A stretch of DNA of 47,409 nt from Flavobacteriales bacterium UBA2619 (GTDB lineage Bacteria; Bacteroidota; Bacteroidia; Flavobacteriales_D; Sanyastnellaceae). Location: NCBI GenBank assembly GCA_002339135.1, contig DDJR01000032.1, positions 1 through 47,409 on the forward strand, written 5' to 3'. A program made the position numbers and the translations under genes. Shown here one piece after another: positions 1 to 8,966 of the stretch; position 1 is the stretch's first letter, and each line of letters starts with the position of its first letter. The notes below the pieces were generated by a model, which saw only the letters and a list, made by a program, of their open reading frames with translations, was not told the origin of the DNA and searched no databases.

Positions 1-404
1 GACACCAATTTAGGTACAGATGCTCTTAGATAGATTAAAAGATCTGGAGGGGTGACAAATGATTCCATCAATTCAAAAAGAATCAAGTAATTGTCAAAAT
101 CGCGCTTGGTCATTAACCCCATTGCATTTAAGTTGGGCGCAAAAATATTTGCATCCTCATAAATGGTTCTGTCCTGAATAATCGGCTTGCCTTTTTTATT
201 CAACTCAATGAGTTGGGCAAAACGTGAGTTTAAAAAATAAACTTGCAGGTTGAACGACCAACGTTGCATGTCCTTATAAAAATCATTCAAATAAGGATTG
301 TCATCAACGCTTTCATAATGAGGCGTATACTTATAATGTTTGGCTAACAATGTTGTTAGTGTGGTTTTACCCGATCCGATATTTCCAGCGACAGCAATAT
401 GCAT
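1..404 (-). CDS. Deoxynucleoside kinase (partial, C-terminus beyond window edge)
   Basis: Transfers phosphate from ATP to deoxynucleosides in the cytoplasmic salvage of dNTP precursors. The start at 404 gives MHIAVAGNIGSGKTTL, where GNIGSGKTT is the P-loop of the deoxynucleoside kinase family. Further on, the family's substrate-site region is visible as PIIQDRTIYED (the DRS/DRT motif), followed by the YLILFE helix. About 134 codons are present and the frame is open to the window edge; full members are about 200 aa, so roughly one third is missing. It lies 74 bp downstream of the GH3-like gene on the same strand. Which nucleoside it prefers cannot be read from this fragment. Confidence 0.9.
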   Translation of the reverse strand, partial: MHIAVAGNIGSGKTTLTTLLAKHYKYTPHYESVDDNPYLNDFYKDMQRWSFNLQVYFLNSRFAQLIELNKKGKPIIQDRTIYEDANIFAPNLNAMGLMTKRDFDNYLILFELMESFVTPPDLLIYLRASVPKLV

Positions 405-478
405 TTTCTTAGTTGTTCTAAGTTTCAATTAAACAGAACTGAAATCTAACAACAATTTGAAGCCCAACCAAGGATTGT

Positions 479-2014
479 CTATCGATTGGGGATAACTCTT
501 GAAACTTCTTCAAGAATGCTCCTTGAATTAGAAAGTCTCGGTATTTTATGTTGGCCCCCCAATTTGTTTTTCATTTTAAGCCAACTCTCAAAACTCCCCT
601 TCTTTACAAACACAACCTCAGGCATTCGCAAAATAAAATCAGCTTCTCGTTTTACGCTGTAATCTGAATTTAAGCTCTTCAACTCCATGTCCAGTGCAGA
701 CGCGACATTCATTGCAGAGAGATCGGAGAGGTTTACATTGTCTGACAACTCAATCACCCAACTGTGACCAACGGGAACCCCTTTTTCAGAAAACGTGGGT
801 GCTGCAGTAAACTCCTTAAGAGATAAATTAAATAACTGCAACGCCTTGGAAACTGCTAGCTCAGCTTGACTTACCATCAACTCTTCTCCTACCACATTAA
901 TGTAGGAGGACAATCTACCAACCACCTTGATTCGATAGGGAGACACGCATGTAACTTTGACTACATCTCCAATTAAATATCTCCACAAGCCTGCATTGGT
1001 GGAAATGACCAAGGCATACTCCTTCCCCAATTCCACATCGACCAACGACAAAGCTTCAGACATCTCTGAATCAACATGATTGTAGGGTAAGAACTCATAA
1101 TAAACACCATGATTTACAAGAAGAAGCATATCATCCCTGACCAGAGAATCCTGAATTGAGAAAAAACCCTCTGAGGCATTGTAAGTCTCCATATAACTTA
1201 CTTGATCAGAATTGATCAACTTCATAAACTCTTCTTTGTAAGGATCAAAGCCCACCCCGCCATGCATGTATAGTTGTAAGTTAGGCCAAACCTCAATCAG
1301 TGAATTTTTGCCAGATTTTTCAAGCACTCTTCTAACCACAACAAGCATCCAACTTGGAATGCCTGCTAGAATTCGAACATCTTGATCAATCACACCCTCC
1401 GCAATAAGCTCAACTTTTTTCTCCCAATCTTCAAGCATAGCAACATCTCTACTGGGGGTACGTCGAGACTCAACCCAAAAAGGCAAGTTGTTAATAATAA
1501 TTGCCGATAAATCACCTGTATACGAACCTGAACGAGAAGGATGCAAAGCACTGCTTCCTCCAATAATCAAATGTTTTCCTGTGTAAAGCTTCGCTTTGGA
1601 TTTCTCTTCACAAAACATTGCCAAAAGATCACGCCCACCTTTAAAGTGATTCGAATGAAGTGATTCATTTGTGACGGGCAAAACTTTAGACCTGTCCGTC
1701 GTTGTTCCAGATGTTTTCGCAAACCAAGAAACTTCTCCTGGCCAAAGCACATCTACTTCTCCTTCTCTCGCTCTAAAAATCCAAGGCTTGATGTCGTCAT
1801 ACGTACTGATTGGAAGCTGAGTTCTGAAAACGCTCTCAGATATGGAGTCAGAAAAGGTGTGAAGGTGATGCTCTTTCCCATATTTGGTCTTTCGCAACGC
1901 TTGGACCAACTTTTTAAAGACCTGTTGTTGAGCAACAATGGGATTCCCCTTCATGGAATTGACACCATACATGCGGGCGCGGATGATTGACGAGAAGAGT
2001 TTATTGATGGGCAT
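479..2014 (-). CDS. GH3 auxin-responsive promoter family protein (ANL-type adenylating enzyme)
   Basis: A 511-aa bacterial member of the plant GH3 fold, a branch of the ANL adenylating superfamily that activates carboxylic acids with ATP and, in plants, conjugates them to amino acids. Visible motifs are the phosphate-binding loop TSGTTTDRSK (residues 101-110), YNASEGFF (about 278-285), RYLIGDVVKV with the ribose-binding Asp (about 345-354) and VVGRLSSYINVVGEEL at the hinge to the small C-terminal domain. There is no signal peptide, so it is cytoplasmic. It starts 14 bp after the cysteine desulfurase stop and is probably co-transcribed with it. The acid and acceptor are unknown. Such genes are common in Bacteroidota, so auxin chemistry should not be assumed. 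Confidence 0.88.
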   Translation of the reverse strand: MPINKLFSSIIRARMYGVNSMKGNPIVAQQQVFKKLVQALRKTKYGKEHHLHTFSDSISESVFRTQLPISTYDDIKPWIFRAREGEVDVLWPGEVSWFAKTSGTTTDRSKVLPVTNESLHSNHFKGGRDLLAMFCEEKSKAKLYTGKHLIIGGSSALHPSRSGSYTGDLSAIIINNLPFWVESRRTPSRDVAMLEDWEKKVELIAEGVIDQDVRILAGIPSWMLVVVRRVLEKSGKNSLIEVWPNLQLYMHGGVGFDPYKEEFMKLINSDQVSYMETYNASEGFFSIQDSLVRDDMLLLVNHGVYYEFLPYNHVDSEMSEALSLVDVELGKEYALVISTNAGLWRYLIGDVVKVTCVSPYRIKVVGRLSSYINVVGEELMVSQAELAVSKALQLFNLSLKEFTAAPTFSEKGVPVGHSWVIELSDNVNLSDLSAMNVASALDMELKSLNSDYSVKREADFILRMPEVVFVKKGSFESWLKMKNKLGGQHKIPRLSNSRSILEEVSRVIPNR

Positions 2015-2028
2015 GCTGGCCTGTTAAA

Positions 2029-3174
2029 TTACTCCTTAACTGGAGAGAAAACCCGAGCAATTGAAACCAAGGCTGCATCAATTTCTAAAAAGGTAGTATA
2101 ATTTGAAAATGAAAACCTGAGGCTTGCTCTACTTGAATCGTGGTAACCCAAAGATTGTAAAACATGTGAACCTGTGGTTGCTCCACTCGAACAGGCACTA
2201 CCTCCTGAACAAGAAATACCCTCTAGATCTAGTAAAAAAAGAGCCATACTTCCATTTGGATGCTGAGGGAATTTCACGTTTAGGACTGTGTACAATCGAC
2301 TCTCGAGGTCCGAATCACCATTAAATTCAACACCACTAATTCTAGCTTTAAGACCGGCAACCATGTGTTTTTTAATCGCCCTAATGTGTTCAGCATGCGT
2401 GTCCAGGTTTTTATATGCCAACTTGATCGCAGTGGCGAGCCCCACAATTCCATGCAAGTTTTCCGTCCCACTTCTCAAACCTCGCTCTTGTCCGCCGCCA
2501 ACAATTTGGCTTTTGATACTGTTTCTTGGATGCGTATATAAAAAACCTGTGCCTTTAGGGCCGTGAAACTTGTGAGCAGAACACGCTACAAAATCAACAT
2601 CGAGTGCGTCGAGTTGGAAGCGATAATGCGCCATGGTTTGAACCGTATCGCTGTGAAAAACTGCACCCACCTTTCTGCAAGCTGCGGAAATTTCATCCAA
2701 TGGCTGTATCACACCAATCTCATTGTTTGCATGCATTAAAGTGACCAGAGTCTTGGGGCCAGAACTGAGGATTTCAGACAAGTGTGTACAATCAACCGTT
2801 CCATCTGGAAAATGATTCACATGAACAACTTCAACGCCAAACACTTCAGCCATTTTTGCGGAACTCTCAACAACTGCGCTGTGCTCCGCAGGCGATGTTA
2901 CAATTCGTTTGCAACCCAAATCAACAACTGCAGCACGTAAGGCAAGGTTATCAGCCTCTGTCCCACCGGAGGTGAAAGTAATCGATCGTGGCTCACACCC
3001 CAGGATTTTAGCGATATCACGTCGACTGGTTTCGATAAGCGCCTTTGCTTTCCGACCTACGGCATGTGAGGAAGATGGATTACCAAACACTTCTCTGAGC
3101 ACAGGCATCATCGCGTCAGCAACTTCAGGCGCTAATTTGGTTGTAGCTGCATTGTCAAGATAAATAGATTTCAC
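2029..3174 (-). CDS. Cysteine desulfurase (NifS/IscS class)
   Basis: A PLP enzyme that removes sulfur from cysteine to give alanine and an enzyme persulfide, used for Fe-S clusters and other thio-cofactors. The 381-aa protein begins MKSIYLDNAATTKLAPEV, typical of the family. The PLP lysine is K202 in CSAHKFHGPKG. MHANNEIGVIQPL (about 147-159) and the reactive cysteine loop GSACSSG (about 326-332) are present. The short GSACSS loop fits group I (IscS/NifS-like) better than SufS. It follows glmM by 39 bp; a TAnnTTTG-type box (TAAATTTG, 3200-3207, minus strand) lies in that gap, but its upstream TTG is 24 bp away, so an internal promoter is only possible. No iscU or suf genes are visible here. 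Confidence 0.92.
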   Translation of the reverse strand: MKSIYLDNAATTKLAPEVADAMMPVLREVFGNPSSSHAVGRKAKALIETSRRDIAKILGCEPRSITFTSGGTEADNLALRAAVVDLGCKRIVTSPAEHSAVVESSAKMAEVFGVEVVHVNHFPDGTVDCTHLSEILSSGPKTLVTLMHANNEIGVIQPLDEISAACRKVGAVFHSDTVQTMAHYRFQLDALDVDFVACSAHKFHGPKGTGFLYTHPRNSIKSQIVGGGQERGLRSGTENLHGIVGLATAIKLAYKNLDTHAEHIRAIKKHMVAGLKARISGVEFNGDSDLESRLYTVLNVKFPQHPNGSMALFLLDLEGISCSGGSACSSGATTGSHVLQSLGYHDSSRASLRFSFSNYTTFLEIDAALVSIARVFSPVKE

Positions 3175-3213
3175 ACTTCTAATTTTTCTATTGTAGAGAC
3201 AAATTTAAAGATT

Positions 3214-4614
3214 CTATTCGCTTAAAAGACTCAAAAGTTCTGCTTTAAATTTACCGGCTAAATTTTTTGCGGATTCTGCTGAACTTGACTCTGCATAGAC
3301 CCGGATAATAGGTTCTGTATTGCTACGTCTCAGGTGTACCCAACCTTCATCGAGGTCAAATTTAACACCATCAATGCTGTTTACCTTAGCCTCTGGGTGA
3401 TTTGCAATTAATGCCAGTAGAGCTTGATCTACGCCATGATCTGGAAGATCCAACTTGTCTTTTTCAATTACAAAAGAAGGGTAAGTTGCTAAAAGCTCAC
3501 TGCATTTAAGTCCCACAGAAACGAAGTGCGTCAGGAAAAGACCTACACCCACAAGTGCATCTCTGCCCGAATGTGATGTTGGATAAATAATCCCTCCGTT
3601 CCCTTCACCTCCAATAATTGCATTGGTTTCTCGGATTGCCGAGACAACATTTACCTCACCCACAGCGGAAGCAGTATAAGACCCGCCGTGCTTTTCAGTC
3701 ACAACTGACAAGGCTCGAGTAGAACTCAAGTTACTTACTGTATTTCCCGGTGTCTTTGACAAAACGTAATCTGCAACAGCGACCAAAGTGTATTCTTCTC
3801 CAAAAAATGTTCCATCTTCATTTACGAAACACAAACGATCAACATCTGGATCGACGCTGATGCCCAAATCGCATTTGTGATCAACCACAGCATTCATCAA
3901 ATCCGACAAATGCTTAGGCAGTGGCTCTGGATTGTGAGCGAAATCTCCTGTTGGTTCACAATGAACTTTAACAACTTCAACACCTAAAGCGTCAAGCAAA
4001 TCAGGGATTGCAAATCCTCCTGAAGAATTAACGGCGTCAACAGCAATCTTCAAGCCAGCTGAACGGATAGATTCAGCTGATACGAGGTCAAGATTTAACA
4101 CATGTTTAATATGCCAATCGACCCATGTGTTGTCTTGGGTAGTTAACCCCAATTCATCGACTTCTGCATAATCAACCTCGGAATCTGAGAGCACCAGCAT
4201 TTTTTCACCCTCTACAGCAGACAAAAACTCACCATTCCTATCTAACAACTTCAAAGCATTCCACTGCTTGGGATTGTGGGATGCTGTTAAGATAATCCCT
4301 CCGTCAGCATTCAATTCAGGCACGGCCAACTCTACAGTGGGTGTGGTACTTAAACCCAGGTCAATCACATCAATACCAAGAGAGTTTAAAGTAGCAGCGA
4401 CCAAGTCACGCACCATTGCTCCAGAAATACGAGCATCACGACCGATAACAACAAGAGGTTTTTCATTTAAATTCTTGGCATTTCCTGAAGAAATATTCGC
4501 CAAAACCCAAGCACCATAGCCTGTCGCAAAACGTACAATATCAGGAGGAGTTAAGCCATTTCCAGCCGCCCCACCAATTGTCCCTCTAATACCAGAAATA
4601 GATTGAATAAGCAT
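3214..4614 (-). CDS. glmM: Phosphoglucosamine mutase
   Basis: Interconverts glucosamine-6-phosphate and glucosamine-1-phosphate on the route to UDP-GlcNAc, feeding peptidoglycan and lipopolysaccharide synthesis in the cytoplasm. The 466-aa protein has the whole alpha-D-phosphohexomutase layout: SISGIRGTIGG at the N-terminus, the phosphoserine loop TASHNPKQWNALK (Ser112), the metal loop DPDVDR (255-260), the sugar loop GEGNGG and the C-terminal phosphate-binding RRSNTEPIIRVYAE. Close relatives act on glucose or mannose phosphates, so substrate is inferred from the SISGIRGT signature typical of Bacteroidota GlmM. It is divergent from the TPR gene across 138 bp. A near-match promoter box (TTACTTTG) sits 5 nt before its ATG. 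Confidence 0.88.
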   Translation of the reverse strand: MLIQSISGIRGTIGGAAGNGLTPPDIVRFATGYGAWVLANISSGNAKNLNEKPLVVIGRDARISGAMVRDLVAATLNSLGIDVIDLGLSTTPTVELAVPELNADGGIILTASHNPKQWNALKLLDRNGEFLSAVEGEKMLVLSDSEVDYAEVDELGLTTQDNTWVDWHIKHVLNLDLVSAESIRSAGLKIAVDAVNSSGGFAIPDLLDALGVEVVKVHCEPTGDFAHNPEPLPKHLSDLMNAVVDHKCDLGISVDPDVDRLCFVNEDGTFFGEEYTLVAVADYVLSKTPGNTVSNLSSTRALSVVTEKHGGSYTASAVGEVNVVSAIRETNAIIGGEGNGGIIYPTSHSGRDALVGVGLFLTHFVSVGLKCSELLATYPSFVIEKDKLDLPDHGVDQALLALIANHPEAKVNSIDGVKFDLDEGWVHLRRSNTEPIIRVYAESSSAESAKNLAGKFKAELLSLLSE

Positions 4615-4752
4615 ACTTACAAAGTAAAGCTCAATATCTCATATCTTTACAATATGTTTAAATGTTATTCGTTGAGTTTTCAATGATTGTTGTGTAAAAA
4701 ACTCGTTTTTTTAATGTAAATAATAGACCTTTGAACATTAGATTTGGTAGGG

Positions 4753-6165
4753 ATGAATGAAGAAGGAAGTCACATGCAGGATGAGAGTGAAATCATCGAT
4801 TTAATCAAGCGCTATGAGCGGATGGTTGAAAGTGGTGATTCTCATTATTTTGACGTCGAAGAATTTGAGATGATGATTGAACATTACCTCGGATTTAGCG
4901 CAATCAATCAAGCGCAAAAAGTACTTCAATACGCGAGCACATTGTTTCCGGAAAGCCTCACGCTTCAGCTTCGCGAAGCCCAAATTCTTGCCAGTGTTGG
5001 AAAGCATCTAAAAGCGATTTCGCGACTCAAGACTCTGTTGGCATTCGAGCCACTGAATGAAGAAATTCATCTTACTCTTGCAAGCATCTATAGCAAGATG
5101 ACTGAGCACCACCTCTCCATCATTCATTTTAACAAAGCATTGCTGACGGTAGACACCGAGTTAAAACCTGAAATTATTCAAGACATCGCGCTCGAATATG
5201 AAAATCTTGGAGATTGGAGAAAAGCCATCGAACTTTTAAAAAAGTGTATCAACACAGACAAGTCCTATGAGTCAGCCTTGTTTGAATTAGCATTTTGCTA
5301 TGATCAAGTGAACGATATCAAGAGTGCCATCGACTTTTTTGAAAAATACATCGATGAAAAGCCATACAGCACATTAGGTTGGTACAACCTTGGTAACTCA
5401 TACCACAGATTGGGCTCTTTAAAAAAAGCCATCAACGCATATGATTTTTCAATCGCCATCGACGAAACCTACCTAAGAGCTTATATCCAAAAAGCTGAAG
5501 CACTTACAACAGGTGACAACTTCGGTGAAGCTCTTGAGGTATACAAAGAAATCATCGAGCTCGAATCTGCAACACCCAACACACTTTGCTGTATGGGCGA
5601 GTGCTACGAAAGGTTGGGTGACTACACGCAGGCAGAGAATTATTACAAAAAATGCTTGGACATTGATTCTGCTTTTTCTGACGCTTTTGTTGGGTTGGGT
5701 GTGATTGCGGACTTACAAGCAGACATTCCTTTGTCAATTCGTTTTTTTGAAAGAGCTGTTCAGATAGAGCCAGAGCATGCTGACTTTCGTCTTCTGTTAG
5801 CGACCTCATTTATGAAACTTGCTAAACCCCAAGAAGCAGAAACACAATACGCTGCGATTATAGAGAAATTCCCTAAAAACGTAGAAGCATGGGAAGGCAG
5901 AATTGACAACTTACAAAGACTTGACGCTCACGAAGCAGCATTAGAAGTACTTAAAGAAGGTATTGAGGTAGTGAATGAAACTACCCATCTTCGGTACCAA
6001 CAATTCTTCAGCTTTTTCGCTAGTGGCAAAGAGGCAAAAGCCTTTGACCTTTTAGATACCCTACTTATTAACCACTACGACAGTGCCAGTAGATTTTTTA
6101 ATTCTTTTCCCGACTTGCTCAATGACAACAGGATTGCGGATAAATACAACCGCTTAAAACCCTGA
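4753..6165 (+). CDS. Tetratricopeptide repeat protein
   Basis: A soluble, repeat-only protein of about 470 aa made of roughly ten 34-residue TPR helical pairs, for example ALFELAFCYDQVNDIKSAID and GWYNLGNSYHRLGSLKKAIN. There is no signal peptide, membrane segment or enzymatic domain, so it is presumably a cytoplasmic scaffold. ATG at 4753 was chosen. An in-frame TTG at 4744 is less likely, and ATG at 4774 is an alternative because AGAAGGAAG just upstream resembles a ribosome-binding site. It leads a compact seven-gene operon; the next start follows by 2 bp. Partner proteins are unknown. Confidence 0.85.
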   Translation: MNEEGSHMQDESEIIDLIKRYERMVESGDSHYFDVEEFEMMIEHYLGFSAINQAQKVLQYASTLFPESLTLQLREAQILASVGKHLKAISRLKTLLAFEPLNEEIHLTLASIYSKMTEHHLSIIHFNKALLTVDTELKPEIIQDIALEYENLGDWRKAIELLKKCINTDKSYESALFELAFCYDQVNDIKSAIDFFEKYIDEKPYSTLGWYNLGNSYHRLGSLKKAINAYDFSIAIDETYLRAYIQKAEALTTGDNFGEALEVYKEIIELESATPNTLCCMGECYERLGDYTQAENYYKKCLDIDSAFSDAFVGLGVIADLQADIPLSIRFFERAVQIEPEHADFRLLLATSFMKLAKPQEAETQYAAIIEKFPKNVEAWEGRIDNLQRLDAHEAALEVLKEGIEVVNETTHLRYQQFFSFFASGKEAKAFDLLDTLLINHYDSASRFFNSFPDLLNDNRIADKYNRLKP

Positions 6166-6167
6166 AT

Positions 6168-6968
6168 ATGATGAACTCAAAACTACAATTCCTGCCTGAA
6201 AGAACCACAAAACCTAGAGAGTCAGGAATCAATATGGTCATGGATAAAGGTCTTAGCTTAAGACAATCTGAGGATCTGATTGAAGTTGCTGCTGACAAGG
6301 TAGACCTGCTAAAACTTGGTTTTGGCACATCCATGGTAACACCTAACCTCAAAGAGAAAGTGAAGCTCTACAGAGATGCTGGAATTGATGTTTACTGTGG
6401 AGGTACTCTTTTTGAAGCTTTTTACATTCGAAATGCTCTCGACGACTATCTAAAATTTATCGACGATTTGGGAATCACATGTCTTGAAGTCAGCGATGGC
6501 TCAATGGTGATTCAAGAAGAGGTGAAATGTGAGATTATCCGAAAACTATCTGCCAACTACAAAGTACTTAGCGAAGTCGGCTCAAAAGAAGAAGGTATTC
6601 TGATTAGTCCTTCAAAATGGACGAGCATGATGAGTATGGAGTTAGAGGCTGGAAGCTGGAAAGTCATCGCAGAAGCAAGAGAATCAGGAAATGTAGGGAT
6701 CTACAGACCCAATGGGTCTGCTCACACGGCACTTATCAAGATGATTCTGACCAAAGTGGACATGGGTGATATCATTTGGGAAACACCTAAGAAAACACAA
6801 CAAGCTTGGTTTATACAGCAATTTGGGGCCAACGTTAATCTTGGAAATATCGGCCCATGGGACGTTATTCCATTAGAAACACTCAGATTGGGATTAAGAG
6901 GTGATACATTTTTTAATTTCTTACCCAAATCAGTAGCAAAAGATTTAAAACAGGTAGTCGACAGCTAG
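6168..6968 (+). CDS. comA: Phosphosulfolactate synthase family protein (ComA)
   Basis: The ComA family adds sulfite to phosphoenolpyruvate to make (R)-2-phospho-3-sulfolactate, the first step of archaeal coenzyme M synthesis. It is a 266-aa TIM-barrel protein, the family's usual length. Typical stretches are GINMVMDKGLSL near the N-terminus, LKLGFGTSMV, YCGGTLFEAF, ISDGS-like EVSDGSMVI and WEAPKK-like WETPKKTQQ with QFGANVNLGNI near the C-terminus. It begins 2 bp after the TPR stop and is followed 23 bp later by a rhodanese. No comB or comC homologue is visible. In Bacteroidota the product's fate is not settled; sulfolactate or sulfonate-containing metabolites are possible. Confidence 0.85.
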   Translation: MMNSKLQFLPERTTKPRESGINMVMDKGLSLRQSEDLIEVAADKVDLLKLGFGTSMVTPNLKEKVKLYRDAGIDVYCGGTLFEAFYIRNALDDYLKFIDDLGITCLEVSDGSMVIQEEVKCEIIRKLSANYKVLSEVGSKEEGILISPSKWTSMMSMELEAGSWKVIAEARESGNVGIYRPNGSAHTALIKMILTKVDMGDIIWETPKKTQQAWFIQQFGANVNLGNIGPWDVIPLETLRLGLRGDTFFNFLPKSVAKDLKQVVDS

Positions 6969-6991
6969 GAGACTGAAAATAAAGGAAGACA

Positions 6992-7309
6992 ATGTCGGAA
7001 ATAGATGTTCAAACTCTGAAGAAGTGGAGAGATGAAAAAAAAGACCATCAACTGATTGATGTTCGTGAGCCTTGGGAAGTAAAGATTGGTCATCTCAACG
7101 GTGTCCACATCTCAATGGATTGTTTTCTAGATTCTATCGACCAAGTCAGACGTGACGTTCCTGTTGTAATACATTGCAAATCTGGAACTCGATCAGGCGC
7201 TGTCGTACATCACCTTACCGAACAATTGGGCTATGTTAACGTTCAAAATCTAAGCGGAGGGATACAGGCATGGTCCAACGAAGTGGATGCAAACATCGAA
7301 GTCGCGTGA
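6992..7309 (+). CDS. Rhodanese-like sulfurtransferase (single domain)
   Basis: A 105-aa single rhodanese domain that would carry sulfur as a cysteine persulfide and pass it to cyanide or, in vivo, another thiol acceptor. LIDVREPWEV (about 21-30) is the substrate-entry motif. The active loop is HCKSGTRSG with catalytic Cys62, followed by the helix that closes the domain and LSGGIQAW near the C-terminus. It lacks a signal peptide. It sits between comA and the DUF368 gene with spacings of 23 and 8 bp. The location suggests, but does not prove, a role in sulfur supply for the ComA product. Confidence 0.92.
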   Translation: MSEIDVQTLKKWRDEKKDHQLIDVREPWEVKIGHLNGVHISMDCFLDSIDQVRRDVPVVIHCKSGTRSGAVVHHLTEQLGYVNVQNLSGGIQAWSNEVDANIEVA

Positions 7310-7317
7310 GAACTGTC

Positions 7318-8211
7318 ATGGATTGGTGCAGGTTGGCTGCAAAGGGTTTTGCAATGGGAGCCGCAGATTTAGTTCCAGGAGTCAGCGGTGGAACTGTTGC
7401 ATTTATAGCTGGGATTTATGATGAACTTTTGTCGACAATTGCTGGTTTGGGAATTGAAACACTGAAAGATTTATCAAAACTGGGTGTTAAAAAAGTGTGG
7501 TCCAAGTACAATTTCAGTTTTTTAGCGGTTTTAGGATTGGGATTAATCAGTGCAGTCATCGCCTTGTCAGGATCTATTCATTGGCTACAAGTTCAATATC
7601 CCACTGAATTGCGCGCGTTCTTTTTTGGCTTGGTCATCGCATCTGCTCCAATTCTAGCAAGAGAAGTTAGGTTGACTAAGGTTCGGAAATACGTCATGGT
7701 GTTATTCGGAATTGCCATCGCAGTCATGATCACCTCCCTCCCTCCTGCAGTACAATCCGACTCTCCACTGTTTCTTTGTATTTCTGGGGCGATTGCTATA
7801 TGTGCAATGCTACTTCCCGGTATCAGTGGTAGTTTTATTCTATTAATCTTGGGAGCGTACACACCCGTAATTACGGCACTTTCAACTTTTGATGTGCTGA
7901 GAATAGGAGCTTTTGCTGTTGGAGCTTTTGCAGGTCTTCTCAGCTTCAGCCGGCTGTTAACGAGTATTTTAAAGAAATATCATTCAACGACGATAGCGCT
8001 GTTAACTGGATTTTTACTGGGATCGCTTCATGTGCTTTGGCCTTGGAAGAGGAAAATAGAAATCCTTTACACCCACAGTGACGGAAGAGCGGAGTGGCTT
8101 CTTGGCAACACCTTACCTGACTTTTCGCCCACTGACATGATGCCCATTATCTTTTCAGTGACATTAGGAGCACTCCTTGTTACTGCGTTAGACCGTTATT
8201 CCAGGACTTAA
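7318..8211 (+). CDS. DUF368 family membrane protein (predicted polyprenyl-phosphate translocase, PopT-like)
   Basis: DUF368 proteins have been reported as undecaprenyl-phosphate translocases that return the lipid carrier across the inner membrane. This copy carries the family signature GAADLVPGVSGGTVAFIAGIY near the N-terminus (split here as GAADLVPGVSGGT and FIAGIY) and the repeated internal ALLLPGISGS-like MLLPGISGSFILLILGAY. Between them are about eight to nine hydrophobic segments. ATG 7318 (MDWCRLAAKGFAMG) was chosen because it begins the conserved region. An upstream in-frame ATG at 7270 would add 16 poorly conserved residues and overlap the rhodanese by 40 bp. murQ and aroE downstream and glmM nearby give a cell-wall-precursor setting. 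Confidence 0.88.
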   Translation: MDWCRLAAKGFAMGAADLVPGVSGGTVAFIAGIYDELLSTIAGLGIETLKDLSKLGVKKVWSKYNFSFLAVLGLGLISAVIALSGSIHWLQVQYPTELRAFFFGLVIASAPILAREVRLTKVRKYVMVLFGIAIAVMITSLPPAVQSDSPLFLCISGAIAICAMLLPGISGSFILLILGAYTPVITALSTFDVLRIGAFAVGAFAGLLSFSRLLTSILKKYHSTTIALLTGFLLGSLHVLWPWKRKIEILYTHSDGRAEWLLGNTLPDFSPTDMMPIIFSVTLGALLVTALDRYSRT

Positions 8212-8222
8212 CTTGAAGCCAA

Positions 8223-8966
8223 ATGAAAACACTTGGACTGATAGGACACCCCGTTTCTCATTCAAAATCTCCTCAAATCTTTGCAGAAAAATTTGAGTTG
8301 GCGAAGAGGTCTGACCTTGAATATCGATTATTCGATTTAGATCATGTTTCTGATTTCCTGACACTCACTCAAAACAATCCTGGTATCGTAGGATTAAATG
8401 TAACAGTACCCTACAAAAAGACAATTTTACCTCTTCTCGATGAACTGACTGAAGAAGCAAAGGAAATAGGCGCTGTAAATACAATCGTTAAAGTGAACAA
8501 CCGATGGATTGGAGACAACACCGATGCATGGGGGTTCAGCCGAAGTATTCAACCCTTTTTAAAAGGAAGACACGAGAGAGCGCTCATCTTTGGCAATGGT
8601 GGCGCATCTAAGGCAGTAGCTTATTCATTAAAGAAATTGGGCGTAAGTTATCACATCATAAGCAGAAGTGGATCTGAAACAGCAGGTGCAACCTACAAGG
8701 ACTTAACGACTGAAGCAATCAAACACCACTTGCTTCTCATCAATTGTACACCCGTTGGAATGACACCCCTTGAAAGCAGTTTTCTTGAAATTCCATATGA
8801 TGGAATCTCTGAAAACCATCTGGTTGTAGACCTTGTATACAATCCTGAAACGACCCAGCTGATGACTTTTGCACGTCAAAGAGGAGCTGTTGCAATGAAT
8901 GGAAAGGATATGTTAAGATTACAAGCTGAGAAATCGTGGGAAGTTTGGCTTCACAATGGAATTTAA
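8223..8966 (+). CDS. aroE: Shikimate dehydrogenase
   Basis: NADPH-dependent reduction of 3-dehydroshikimate to shikimate in aromatic amino acid synthesis. The 247-aa protein is at the short end of the family. The substrate site is clear: GHPVSHSKSP with both serines, the catalytic lysine in NVTVPYKKT and the aspartate in GDNTDAWGF. The nucleotide-binding glycine loop is FGNGGASKA, followed by INCTPVGM and the C-terminal NGKDML region. It starts 11 bp after the DUF368 gene and overlaps murQ by 11 bp, so translation of the two is probably coupled. Confidence 0.93.
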   Translation: MKTLGLIGHPVSHSKSPQIFAEKFELAKRSDLEYRLFDLDHVSDFLTLTQNNPGIVGLNVTVPYKKTILPLLDELTEEAKEIGAVNTIVKVNNRWIGDNTDAWGFSRSIQPFLKGRHERALIFGNGGASKAVAYSLKKLGVSYHIISRSGSETAGATYKDLTTEAIKHHLLLINCTPVGMTPLESSFLEIPYDGISENHLVVDLVYNPETTQLMTFARQRGAVAMNGKDMLRLQAEKSWEVWLHNGI

